A stretch of 64,000 bases of DNA from Tillandsia leiboldiana (lineage: Eukaryota; Streptophyta; Magnoliopsida; Poales; Bromeliaceae). The stretch spans positions 10,882,814-10,946,813 of the forward strand of contig CM055062.1 in NCBI GenBank assembly GCA_029204045.2, given 5' to 3'. The notes under the pieces were generated by a model. That model was given only the letters and a program-made list of their open reading frames with translations. It did no database searches and had not been told where the DNA came from. Positions 44,246 to 55,634 of the stretch are shown here, in pieces (the first letter of the stretch is position 1; each line of letters begins with the position of its first letter). A program made the translations under genes and the position numbers.

Positions 44246-45322
44246 CTATCTCGACTGCGGCTTCTGCTGCTGCTGCGGTGGCCTCTGGGATCCACCAGGC
44301 CCTCGCCGCTCAGAACGCCCACGGCTGGAAAACTGAGGCCGTGGCGGTCGTGGTGGCCTCCAAGAATGAGCCTGTCCTCCATCATCCGGTAATGGGCGCT
44401 TCGCCCCCGGGATCACTACGGGAGCTGGAGCTACCTCCTCCATTACTACCTCCCCGCATTCCACATAGAGCGCCTGCTCCATCGAGGCCTCCAAGGTCTG
44501 CAACCTACGCGAGCGAACCAGTTGAAAAAGGTCCCGGCGCAACCCTCGCTCGAACATGTAAATCCGGTGCGCCTCATCTCTGGCCACGTTCGGTACACAC
44601 GCCAGCAACTGATTGAAATTCGCAATATACTCGTGCACGGGCCGATCTCCCTGGCGAAGGTTTCTCAACTGCTCCTCCAACCTCTGCCGGACGCTTTCCG
44701 GGAAGAAAGCCCCAAGAAGGAGACTGCGGAACTCCGCCCAGGTCAGGAGCTGAGCCCCAGGCGGACCAGCCGGTCGAACACGCCGCCACCAAGCCTCGGC
44801 GTTGCGCTCCAAAAAGTTCGTCGCCAATAACACCTGGTATCGCTCATTGATGAACAATGTCTCAAAACGTCGCTCCATCGCCGTGATCCACGACTCTGCC
44901 TCCCACGGCTCTGCACTCTGCCCCGAGAAATGGGGTGGGTCAAACTGGCGAAACCTCATCAACAAATCGACCATCTCCCGCTGCTCTGCCGAGGTCAGAG
45001 GTCCCGTCAACCCAGACGGCTGTCTACCAGTACCCCGAGCAACAGGGGATGCTGGGGTCACTGGTACAACTGGGGGAGCCACAGCAGGGGATGATGGTAC
45101 GGGAGAACTCTCCGGGGGTGCTACAACAGGCTGCGCCCTCTGCTCTAACATCTGCGTCAGCCGACCCATGGCCTCCTCCTGACGCCGAACAGCCTCCGAC
45201 ATCTGAGCCATCTGAGCCTGTAGCTCCTGCACCTCACTCTGCTGGCCTTGCCCGGACTCCTCCTGCTCGGGCTCAGGGGAAGAAGGCTGAGAACGCGTCA
45301 ACATCCTGCGTCGCGGAGGCAT
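44246..45322 (-). CDS. gag: Gag (element 7), ends at TAG before the knuckle
   Basis: 358 codons from ATG 45322. Residues ~1-30 are basic then acidic (MPPRRRMLTRSQPSS, PEPEQEESGQG). ~30-65 are heptad-like (QELQAQMAQMSEAVRRQEEA). ~65-110 are Pro/Val-rich. ~110-270 are the Ty3 capsid domain (FDPPHFSGQ, FLERNAEAWWRR, FRSLLLGAFFPESVRQRLEE, NFNQLLACVPNVARDEAHRI). The tail is Arg/Gln-rich. The stop TAG comes after QQKPQSR. The knuckle follows in the same frame 19 codons on, so normal gag has been shortened or is read through. The start is supported by the preceding possible acceptor TGGCAG and by position 290 bp inside the LTR. Confidence 0.85.
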   Translation of the reverse strand: MPPRRRMLTRSQPSSPEPEQEESGQGQQSEVQELQAQMAQMSEAVRRQEEAMGRLTQMLEQRAQPVVAPPESSPVPSSPAVAPPVVPVTPASPVARGTGRQPSGLTGPLTSAEQREMVDLLMRFRQFDPPHFSGQSAEPWEAESWITAMERRFETLFINERYQVLLATNFLERNAEAWWRRVRPAGPPGAQLLTWAEFRSLLLGAFFPESVRQRLEEQLRNLRQGDRPVHEYIANFNQLLACVPNVARDEAHRIYMFERGLRRDLFQLVRSRRLQTLEASMEQALYVECGEVVMEEVAPAPVVIPGAKRPLPDDGGQAHSWRPPRPPRPQFSSRGRSERRGPGGSQRPPQQQQKPQSR

Positions 45323-45409
45323 CCTGCCACAAGAAACCTCGAATCAATAACACAATCCCGCACGACCCAATCTAGCGAAAGTCAAAGACATCCCCCTATT
45401 TCTGTGACT

Positions 45410-45433
45410 TTATGTTGTCTGCAGCCAACATAA
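45410..45433 (-). other. Palindromic leader hairpin (element 7, second copy)
   Basis: Same structure as 32749-32772, in the opposite orientation. Leader 45323-45613 has no ORF. Confidence 0.6.
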
Positions 45434-45593
45434 CTGTTCACCAGAAATTGGGTATGTCGATCCCTCTTCACTCACTGGAAGAGTCAAACAATAAATCAAC
45501 GACTTTCGCAAAATGTCTCGTCTCTCGCGCCCTATCTTCCAAGGGTCTGCCAAAAGCCTAGGGTTTCCTAAGTCCCAACTGACCTATCCCTAA

Positions 45594-45605
45594 GCTCTGA
45601 TACCA
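45594..45605 (-). other. Primer-binding site, initiator Met tRNA
   Basis: Minus-strand TGGTATCAGAGC, 8 bases from the LTR at 45614. Confidence 0.9.
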
Positions 45606-45613
45606 ACTTAATC

Positions 45614-48600
45614 TGTCACGCCCCGGGTGTAAACCAGAACCCGGGTCCGTCTACAGATCCGCCGTGCACACGGAATTTCCCGCGTACACGAAGCGCTGGT
45701 AACCTGCTCAGGTATAATATAAACAATAAAAGAGCATAATACAGAGCTGAAATAGAAGAACCACATAGTATCTCAGACTGGAATAATAATAAAGCTGTAA
45801 TAAATACAATAATCTCTCAACTCACCAAAATAGTACAACCTGCTGGCCAAAGCCAGACCCAAAATAAGAAAAATACATCAGTCTGAGTAAAGGGTACAAC
45901 ATCTGTCTAACAACAAATCAATCTCACAGGAGATCTATCTACTCAGCGATCCCCTTACCTCGATCAGCTGCCGATGGCCTAGCAGCTCCTGCAGACGACT
46001 CTGCAACACAAAGAAGAAGAGACAGGAAACAACAATGGGGGTGAGAACTACTAGATAAACCAGTAGCCTCCCCTAGTGGATAAAACCTCAAATGCTGACG
46101 CACCCACTAGGACTACTAGAGGCAAAAGGAAAGGACAGTGGTAAGCTATAAAGGCTGCTGATAAAGAGGAAACTACCACTACTATGCCTCTAAATGCCAT
46201 GCCGAAGGAAATGACTGTAAGTATGCATCAGTATCTACCCTGCCTGCCTGGATAAACCCAATCTAATCACCAGTAAAAATTGGTACTGCCTGCTGTGCCT
46301 GCCGTATCGGGTATGCCAGCCCACGCATAACACCGATGTAAAAAGGAGTCTCAAGGACTCAAAGCCTGCCTGTCGCGCACTCCGGAGTGGCACTCGAGGG
46401 GAGAGACCCACACGAGTAAAGTATCTCAGTAACCAGTAATCATAAGTATCATAAAACAGCAGGACTGGATCATGACTCTGATCAAAGTGGGGAAAACCCA
46501 TCCACTAAAGAAAAGCTAATCCCCAATCTGATGCAATAGTACTCAATAAGTGGGAAACTCCATCCACTAGCAAAAAGCTCGATCCCCAATCTGATGCAAA
46601 GATCGACATCCGGTCAACCGCCTAATGTCCGCGGTTGCCGCAATACCCCATAAGTCCAAAGCCTGATAAAGTAATCAACATCTGGCCAACCGCCTGATGT
46701 CCGCGGATACCACAATGCCCCACAACCCATAATCGAGTCTAACCTGTCCCAGACTCGATGGCCTCAACTACACTACCCCAAAACCCTGCTCAAACTTGAG
46801 CAACATGCATCTGAATGCAAAGGAGAATAATAAAACATGGTTTCTCCTAAGTCAAGTCCCCAATAATAGTGTAGCAATAAATAGTGGCCTATCTAGATGT
46901 CCATACAAGCATGCAATTGTCCTCTTTTAAAACTGAAGAAAAGTGTTTGATATTTATTTAGAAAAGGATGGCTTAAATGTCCCAACATAGTAAGTCATTT
47001 TGCATGCGAGATTATGATATAGCCTTTGTCCCAACAACAGTGTCCCAATTTATTATAAATAAGCCGTCATATAATTTGTGGGGTTTACTCATGCAATTCA
47101 CAATTAAAATACCGATTACCAGTTTAAAATAGGGGATCTCTAATACTCCTAGTGAGATAGTCAGAAGTGAGGTAAGCAACAACCACCCACCTCGAAAAGC
47201 GTGATCCATACCCAGAAAGGTCTCCTTACTATCCACAGTCCTCTATACCCGCAACTCGTCAAGAACAGTGCACAACTGTACAGAATAACACACCCAGAGT
47301 AAACACAAATCCCAAAAATACAGCCTTTGCTATTTTTCCAAACAGCACAACAAGAAGGGATTTTCACCTCTGTACAGTGCTCTGAAAAATCCAGAAAAAT
47401 TACTGTTGCGTTCCTCGCGACGAGTAGATCGAAATCGACTACTTAAACGCCTTAATCCGATGCTCCTAGCTCCAGATATAATTCGGAGAAGTTACTGTTG
47501 TCCAGAAAGTACCACAGCAAAAAGGAGGGTCAAAGATGCCTCGGGAACCGTGCCAAAAGTGCGAAATGTGGTGAACTGATCAACACGGAAAATGAAGCCT
47601 TACCTCTTACGGTCGCACTGTCGTAGAAATCGTTCAAAAATTCCTCCTAGTTAGCGTACAGGAATTTTCTGACTGAACTCCGACGATAACGGGCCGAAAA
47701 AGGAGAAACGTCAGAGCGTAATGCGTCGCAGATATCTCTCTGTCGGGAACTTCAAAAATTCTGAAATTTCTATGGTAGATAGAGGATAGAGAAATGAAAA
47801 ACTTTCATTATGGGCTCACTCTCATTTTCTCTCTCTAAAACTCGGAATTTGCAAAGAGAGAGGGAGGGGTATTTATAATGGGCCAATTTACTATTCGGAC
47901 TCCACAAAGAATCCGGGCCCGAACACAAAACACCGAAACCAGCCAATCAGACAGCGCCACACCTCACAAAACAGGAAACATCCGTACGGGCCAATGAAAT
48001 TGCGCCACGTGTCCCCCGCCGCCCACGTTTCTCACGCGCCCGGCACACGTGGGCGGCCGTGCGCCGCCAATGAACAGCCGCCACGTGTCCCACGTGGTCC
48101 ACGGGGCGCACGAGCCCGGTCCACGCGCCGGGTCTTCCGGATCCCGTCGGCCAATCACAGCGCGCCACGTGTCAGGGACAAGCGCCACCCTTGACGCCGC
48201 CGGACCAATCAGAGGCTGCCACGTGGCCTTCTGAGTCTTCGGTGCACCCGGTGCACGCCTATTCTGTGGACCCCGCGCCTGCGCGCTGCCCGCGCCTGCC
48301 CGCGCTGCCCGCGTCCCTGCTCGCTCCTGCGCCGCCTTGCTCCGCCGTGCGCCGCCGTCTGCCGCCTGCCGCCGGTCGCCGGAACAGTGTTTCCGGCGGG
48401 CCGGAACAGTAATTCCGGCATGAACAGTAACCCAGTGTCGAAAAAATAAAGTAAATATGCCATTTTGATCGTTTTCGCGCGCTGAGTCCAAATCCGCCGT
48501 CCGATTCTTCAAATTCTCATCCGAAATTTTGCCGAAAGCCCCCGGAAAAGCCCACTTGCTCCGTTTTTCACGCCGGATCCAGTTCTGAGGTCCAATTTCG

Positions 48601-48687
48601 TTACTACAAGCTCCATTACACCATATAAGCCTTTTATTGTTCACTGTTAAGGCTACAACAGTTACTGGGGAAATCCGGATCATCACA
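45614..48687 (-). repeat. 5' LTR of element 7, second copy
   Basis: 3074 bp, reverse complement of 29502-32570 with a few differences. TATA at 47870-47877 (minus). Confidence 0.92.
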
Positions 48688-49238
48688 GCTCCGATGGAAG
48701 AAACATCTGTGAAAACTAAAAGAAAAGGACGTGCTCGACGGCTTGGACGAGCTCGGGGTATTGAAATAAATGAAACATGTCAAGAGGAAACAAGAATATC
48801 CCTCAAACTGAAATTGAATCTGAAGACGAAGAAGATTGGGACACATTTCTTATAGAAATACAACAAGGTATTGATGAAGAAAGTAAGGTTTACCTAAAGA
48901 ACAAAAAGCTAGTGAAGCCTTCCTCAATAATTAAGCAGCACGCAAGGAAAAAGAATTCGCCAAGCAATGAACCTCTTGACAATTCACATTCTCTGCCAAG
49001 GAGATCTCCTCGGAATGAAGGTCAGACTGCTCCGTCAGTTGTCACACAACGTTCTTCAACTTCCAGAAGAATCGACCAAAAGGCAAACTTAGTGTCTTCC
49101 ATCAACCAAGAACAAGATAAAATGGCTCTAGAACTCAGAAAGATGTCCAAGGACATACTTAAGATGAAACAAGAATGTTCTACGATTTCGGGAATGCTGA
49201 AAGGAATTTTGAACAAAACTGGGCTGCACGAGCTCTGA
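48688..49238 (+). pseudogene. Copia extra ORF tail, second copy
   Basis: Reverse copy of 28929-29501. It is broken by one missing A after GAGGAAAC (about 48792) and one extra A before the end (NKTGLHEL against NKLGCTSSEDSASDD), both in A runs. The region 49239-49956 is the empty 3' part with two purine tracts. Confidence 0.8.
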
Positions 49239-49956
49239 AGACTCTGCCTCAGATGATTGATTTGTGCTCAAGACTGCAGAGTTTTAAATCGTTTCTTGTG
49301 TAGGTTTTAAGTTTTAGTTTTAGTGTTAATTCGCAACTTTTGGTTCTTGAACTTGTTTAACTTTGCTCTCCTTTTGGTACAAGTTGGTTGGCTACTTTGT
49401 GACAAAAAAGGGGGAGAGAGTATTAGAACAGTTTGAATAATCTTGATTGTCCAGTTGAACTATGAAGGTAAGTAAAGGGTAAGTAGAACTCAACTTTTGG
49501 TTTTCTTTGGTGATTGCTTGCATGCCTCGACTAACTATTTGCTAACTATTTGGGCATGTAATATAACTAACAAGTTGATGTTCACTAACAATTTTTGGTG
49601 ACCATTTGGATTTTTGATTGCATAGAGATATGTTTGGTTTTTAACTATGATCAAATCTAACTATCTGAATGTATAAATGTCATGGTAAGTAAATGAGCAT
49701 AAACTTCATCTCTGTATGTGGTTTTTGAATGATATAAAATTCTTGAGATATCTAACGATTTCTTTTGTCAAGAATGATTTCTTTTGCAGAGAGTACAGAT
49801 GTCTAAGTCTAGAGTCTGTTTTAGGAGTTTAACTCATGTATCTATTTTGGATCTCCATTGTAAATTTTTGTTGTATGGTGATAGCAACAAAAATATCTTT
49901 TTGAATTTTCTTGAGTGGATTTATGTTTTGTCACGAAACCGCCAAAGGGGGAGATT

Positions 49957-51261
49957 TGTTACGGAATTTGAGTTGGCATATTTCGTGAATTCGGTTAAGT
50001 CTTGAAGATTGAAGATAAAGAAAGTTGGATCATTTAACTCAATCTCAAGAAAGAAGAATTCAAAAGGATCAGGTATGTTTAACTAATTATTTTTGGTGAT
50101 CCGAATACTTCTTATAGTGTAGAAACACTTGGATGAATTTCTTATTGCATAAAAATCAAAAACTGGACATGGGACATGTTCAGGATCCGGATCACACTTT
50201 CCAATCCGGATCCCGAAGGGTGTTCGTTCATACATCAGTTCAATCCGGATCGTAGCCTCCCTTGATCCGGATCCCGAACACTGGTTTTACCATGTTTATG
50301 AACGATCCGGATCAGGCTTTGCAATCCGATCCCGAACGTTGGTGTTTGGTGAAACTGTATGAACGATCCGGATCAGGCACTTCGATCCGGATCCCGAACC
50401 TTGGTTTTTTTGGAAAACTGTTTTGTCTCGCTACTGCAATCCGGATCGCCGAAGTCCGATCCGGATCGCCGTCCTGAAAAATTCCAGAAATGGTTAGTTT
50501 TTTATTCTTATCTTCTTCCAATGGTTTCTAACCTATATATAGACCCTTTAATTCATCTTTTAGGGTAACCCACGAAAAAGAAAAAAGACGACCGAATTAG
50601 ATAGATCCACAAAATAGAGAAGAAAGGAAATCAATAGATTAAATCTTATGTTCTTCATCTATATTGATTGATTTGATTCTAGGTTTTCTTGCTCACTATT
50701 TGAGGAGAATCAAATCAATGAATCTTAGATGGTATTTCCGATCTATTTCTAATCTAAGTATTCGGCGGATCCATCACCACCCAAAAACAATGATTTTCCA
50801 AATCGGCGCGTGGACTCGCGTGGCCTTTGTGGATTCAAGGTGCTACCACTTCGTGGATTCGGAGTGAGGTACGGTTCGTGGATTCGAAGCGTGCTACTGG
50901 GTGAAGACCGTGGATTCGGTCGGACGTCGTGGATTCGGCGTTGGACGCAAATCGGGATTCGAGAAGCGTCGTGGAGCGAGCGGAGAAGATCAACTAGGAG
51001 CGTACGGAAAAGGTTGAGTCGTCTGTGAGTACGGTATATCACCTTGTACGTGTTTAATTCTAGTGGATTTCACCGTGTTATACGGTCCCGTGGTTTTTTA
51101 CTCCGGTTTGGAGTTTTCCACGTAAAAATCTCTGCGTGTTATTTATTTTTCCGCATTGGGTTTTATATCGCAAAGATTTTTGAGTGTTTATTGTTTACAC
51201 CTATTCACCCCCCTCTAGGTGTTTTTTCCCCTATTTAGATCCAATTATACATAACCCAACA
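49957..51261 (+). repeat. Copia LTR, second (inverted) copy
   Basis: TGTTACGGAATT to AACCCAACA, 1305 bp, reverse complement of 26938-28242. The GATCCGGAT array is at about 50183-50470. Confidence 0.92.
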
Positions 51262-52436
51262 AGACAATGAATGATAGTTTATTTTCTTGTGTAGCATGCC
51301 AGATTGTAGGAATTGTTATTCCTTTTATCATCTGTTAATATAGTTATCTTGGAACTTGACCTAGCACCCCCTCATATGTTGCATGTGTAACCAGACCAGT
51401 AGAAACCCTCACTTGGGCTAGGGTTATTTCTGTTTAGACACCCACACTGTTATTCTATTCCTGGACATAGTGTTACCCTTGCCCGGTAGTGGGTCGAGAG
51501 GTCGGGACTTTCTTTAGTGTGGGATGCATTTGCACTCGTGCTTGGGAGCAGAGTGGATTCTGGTAGACGTAGTGGTCGCTTTTCTGTGCCGGGAGCCGTT
51601 TGGATAAACGTAGTCCCGGGAGGTCTTCTATCCCTGTTGTGCTGTCGCCACTGTGTTAGTGGCAGTTGTGTGCTTGTGTTAGCTGGACCTAGAACGCAGA
51701 ACCTTTTGACATACACATGATTTTAGTCTATCGATGTTTCCTCCAAGCATCGAAGGGCCGCTGAAGTCCTGTTCTTGTTTGATTGGACAAAGGCATCAGC
51801 CCTTTAGGGTTTGGATAAACACTTATTTTCTAACTGTTTTTCCTAAAAAGAACTAAAAATCATTAAATGTGGGTTCCTCTCAAAATAAGATGGTTTTTCA
51901 AAAAGGGAACTACTTTTAGTCCACACCCGTGGGGGTTGAGTGAAAAATGGTTTTCAGTAACAATGTCACCCCTTTTCCTTAAAGTTTCCGCACTCGTAAG
52001 GATTCGAGTGGTCTGGGTTCTAGGTACCATTCCTTTGTCGGACGAAAACCCACGGGGGCCGACCTGGAACCGGTTCTTGTTTGGATAGGGTTGTAGGGTC
52101 GGCCTCCCGGAACTTTCGGGCCCTAGTTGGTATCTTCTGCGTGTTGTACCGAGGTTGTCTTGTTCCCGAACTGAATGGGGCGCGGGAACTTCGATAGGCG
52201 TAGCCCTAGAGCGGTCTGTTCTTGTTTGAATATGGTTCTTAGCACCGACCTCTCGATTTTCCAAACCCTTAGGTGTCGGCCCTCCCGGAGTTAGCGATGT
52301 GGTTGGTGTTCTGGTGTGGGAGCCTTTTGGAGTGACGGCGGTCCAGCTTGTGGTACTTTCTTTTTAGTGCGTTGTGTTGGATTGAGTCGTGGCGGTTCTC
52401 CGCATAGCCGTGAGAGTGTTTGGGCTTTTCATATTG
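51262..52436 (+). repeat. Element 5 LTR part, second (inverted) copy
   Basis: Reverse complement of 25757-26937, with increasing mismatches and indels toward the gap after about 51.85 kb. Confidence 0.85.
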
Positions 52437-52536
52437 NNNNNNNNNNNNNNNNNNNNNNNNNNNNNNNNNNNNNNNNNNNNNNNNNNNNNNNNNNNNNNNN
52501 NNNNNNNNNNNNNNNNNNNNNNNNNNNNNNNNNNNN
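52437..52536. other. Assembly gap of 100 N
   Basis: Second run of exactly 100 N. Right of it the copia interior continues. Confidence 0.98.
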
Positions 52537-52664
52537 CGATCCGTCTCAGATTCCGTATCGGAATCATCTTTAGTTTTCTTCGCCTTCTTAGCCCTCTTGG
52601 GCTTGACAGTGTCTCTAGTATGGACCATAGTAGCCAGAAGAAAAATGATCCAGGTGATCACCAT
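52537..52664 (-). pseudogene. N-terminal part of the copia extra 3' ORF
   Basis: From ATG 52664: MVITWIIFLLATMVHTRD, then a basic run (KPKRAKKAKKTK) and an acidic run (DDSDTESETD), cut by the gap. The first ~14 residues are hydrophobic, like a short signal peptide or anchor. An alternative start is ATG 52628 (MVHTRD), which lacks it. Sequence character matches the rest of the ORF at 28929-29501, whose N-terminal side is missing. The middle is lost in the gap, so joining the two parts is inference. Function unknown. Confidence 0.6.
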
Positions 52665-54239
52665 TGCTACTAGTTGCTTGTGAGAAAGAAAATCCTGTGA
52701 GCAACAACTCAAGAACACGAAAAAATTGTTAATTTTCAAAAATTTAAAAAATTGTACCCAAACAATCATTATCGTGTAGAGAGACTAAGAATCAAATTAG
52801 TTTTGCAAAAGGAATTTTAAAAATAGATCAATCGCATGATTTTGGAAAATTCCCATTATATGCCCTAAAACTGAGATTTTTGAAATCGAAGGCCAAAAAT
52901 CCGTTTATCATTAGAATACCTAGCATATAATCAAAACTAATCTACCCAGAGTTCTTATTTCAAAAGAAATTTGATCAAAAACCATCCATAAACGAGAAAG
53001 ATACGGAAATTCATCACGTTTTTGAGGAAGAATATGAAAAACTGTGAAATACCGAGATTTTGATCAATAAAACTTACTTGGAATCGAAGAATTTGAGTTT
53101 GAAAGCTTCCAAGATGGATGTATTCTAGAGAGAGAAGCTCTGGAGACTTTAGAACAAAAGATTGAGGTAAAAGAAATCAAAACCCTTTTGTTCTATAAAA
53201 AACCCTAGCCGCGATCCGGATCGGTTCGTGATTACGATCCGGATCGGCTACCCGCAGAGAATACCTGCGTTCGGGATCCGGATCCGCTTGTCCAATCCGG
53301 ATCGGCTCCAACTTTTTCTTAAGAAAAATTCAGAAAAATTCTAGAAAATCCAGAAAAAGATTGTAAGCATTTTTGTGTATCAACTTTAAATGAAAATCAT
53401 TGTTTCATACAACAAGAAATAGATTATGCCAAATCTATCAATAACATCCAACAAATGAAACAAAAATTTATAAAAATTAAATCCCTTAAAGTTGAACAAC
53501 TTCAATTACATCTAACTTGATCTTATGAGTAATGCCTTTATCAAATCATCAATTCGGTAAAGAAAATGAAATACAAAGATCAATAGATGTCTAAAATCCC
53601 AGATAAGTTAGATAATATATCTAGTCAATTTATTGAAGAGAGTGGCTCTTTGAGCATCTTTCATTAAAATTCCCACCTTATACCAACCTTGAAATTTTGA
53701 CAGAGTCAAGTATTTCAACATTCATTTTACTTAATCAAACTTGAAAAACCTTGCTTGGTATACATGTGGTAGCTGCACACAGTACTCGGACGACCGAGGT
53801 GGTAGCTCTTTCCTCCATGTGGTGGTAGTTTTCACACTCCTTATTGGGATGTAACTCTTTCCACATCTTTTGAGCATAACACTTTTTCTTTGACTCCCCC
53901 TCAATTGGCTATCAATTATTTAAGATATAAAGTATTCAGCCAAATATTGATCTCGATTTCATACTCGACTAAACAGTCAAATAAGATAAAAACTATACCA
54001 AGAGATCATCGAGAGAGAAATTGACTTTGATCAAAACAAAGATGATTTAATTCACATAAATGATCATTGCACCAAATGAATTATTATGATATCCAAAGCA
54101 TAATAAATTTCTAAGCATATAAAAGGATGCAGTTAAAGTCAATAAAAAACTAATGCTCAATTAATGTTCTATGTCTAAGCATAGATAATGAACAAAAATA
54201 CAAAAACAAAACCTAACCTAAACAAATTTCAAAAAGAGG
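52665..54239 (-). promoter_or_regulatory. Non-coding region between pol and the extra ORF
   Basis: AT-rich, 1.6 kb, no ORF with a domain. In element sense it holds, in order: about 0.9 kb with nothing recognised, a cluster of GATCCGGATC (53213-53303), a TATA-like TTTTTTATAG (about 53190-53199), a pyrimidine-rich stretch, a donor CCAA|GTAAGT (exon end 53078), and an acceptor TTGCTCACAG (52695) 31 bases before ATG 52664. This may be a separate promoter and spliced leader for the extra ORF (inferred). Confidence 0.4.
53213..53303. repeat. Internal GATCCGGATC cluster
   Basis: GATCCGGATC at 53213, 53236 and 53275, and AATCCGGATC at 53294. The same palindrome and pair spacing (about 20 bp) as in the copia LTR U3. 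Confidence 0.8.
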
Positions 54240-55634
54240 TTATTTCAAGGAAAGCATTCCAATTGCTTTACGCAAATGAATAAAACGTTTTTGATCCAAA
54301 GGTTTTGTTAAAAAGTCAGCTAATTGATCTTCAGTTGAAATGTAGGAAATTTGAAGAATATTTGATTCAACTAGCTCTCTAAGAAAATGATATCTAAGTT
54401 CAATGTGTTTTGTTCTAGAGTGCAACACAGGGTTTTTTGAAATGTTTATAGCACTAGTGTTGTCACATAAAACAGTTACCGAAGTTGCTGAAATCCGGAA
54501 GTCGCTCAACACGCTTTTCATCCAAATGAGTTGAGTTGAACAACTTCCCGCTGAGATGTATTCCGCTTCGGCAGTCAAGAGTGCAATGCAGTTTTGCTTT
54601 TTACTATGCCATGCAACTAGGCAATGGCCAAGATAAAAACATGCACCACTCGTACTCTTCCGATCATCCACAGATCCTGCCCAACCGGCATCTAAGTATC
54701 CAATAATATCTAGACTTGTTCCCATAGGATACCAAATTCCGAAATTAATGGTTCCTTTGATGTACCGGATGATCCGTTTCACCGCTTTCAAGCGAACCTC
54801 CCTTGGTGCTGATTGATATCTCGCGCAAATCCCAACACTAAAGGATATATCCGGGCGACTAGCTGTGAGGTAAAGTAGACTTCCAATCATGCTGCGATAA
54901 AGTTTCTCGTCTACATTCTCACTAAGAGATTCACTTCCTAATCCCTTATTGCTAGTTCCCATAGGAGTAGGAAAATCTTTAGAATCTTCTAATCCGAATT
55001 TCTTTACCAACTCCTTTGCATACTTGGATTGACACAGATGGATGCCTTCACCATTTTGTTTCACTTGCAATCCAAGAAAGTATGTCAGTTCGCCCATCAC
55101 AGACATCTCAAATTCGCTTTCCATGGTTTCAGCGAATTTAGAAAAATCATTATCTTTTGTTGCTCCAAATACAATGTCATCGACATAGATTTGTGCAACA
55201 ATGAAGTTATTTTGATAATGCTTCACAAAGAGAGTCCTGTCTGCTCCCCCTCGAGTATAGCCCTTCTCCAAAAGGTGCTTTGTCAACCTTTCGTACCACG
55301 CTCGCGGTGCTTGTTTTAAACCGTAAAGAGCCTTTTTCAAACGAAAAACATGGTTAGGTAGTTTACAGTCTACAAAACCTTTCGGTTGAGCCACATAAAC
55401 TTCCTCATTTAAAAACGCGCTCTTAACGTCCATTTGAAAGAGTTTTATTTTAAAGTGACAAGCAATAGCGAACAAGATACGAATGGACTCGAGTCTAGCT
55501 ACAGGGGTGAACGTTTCATCAAAGTCTATACCTTCTATTTGAGAGTAGCCTTGAGCAACTAAGCGTGCTTTATTCCTGATGATGGTACCATCCTCATTTT
55601 TCTTGTTCTTGAAAATCCATTTAGTACCGATCAC
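54240..55634 (-). pseudogene. Copia reverse transcriptase and RNase H (element 6)
   Basis: 464 open codons. RT: GTKWIFKNKKNEDG, NKARLVAQGYSQIEGIDFDE, TFTPVARLESIR, MDVKSAFLN, YGLKQAPRAWYERL and the catalytic IYVDDIVFG. RNase H: SRPDISFSVG, DRKSTSGACF, TAEAEYISAG, LCDNTSAINI, HSRTKHIELRYHF, ending QLADFLTKPLD and LRKAIGML. YSDADWAG has become YLDAGWAG and LSTAEAEY has become LLTAEAEY. The first catalytic Asp remains. Its start is joined to integrase by a small deletion and frameshift near 55630, so the domain is complete but not translatable from gag-pol as it stands. Confidence 0.93.

Larger units (their letters stand above)
42113..52436. repeat. 10.3-kb inverted copy of 25757-36079
   Basis: The arms match in reverse throughout (sum of paired coordinates 78181-78199). 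One arm ends at the gap at 36080 and the other at the gap at 52437. It includes part of the element 5 LTR, the copia LTR, the extra-ORF tail and element 7. The likely cause is two overlapping contigs left unmerged, one of them reversed. Confidence 0.88.

Noticed and set aside
25757..52436. A genuine giant palindrome, inverted duplication or new mobile unit
   Set aside because: Both arm ends coincide with 100-N gaps and each contig's end is noisy; an overlap misplacement explains all of this with fewer assumptions.
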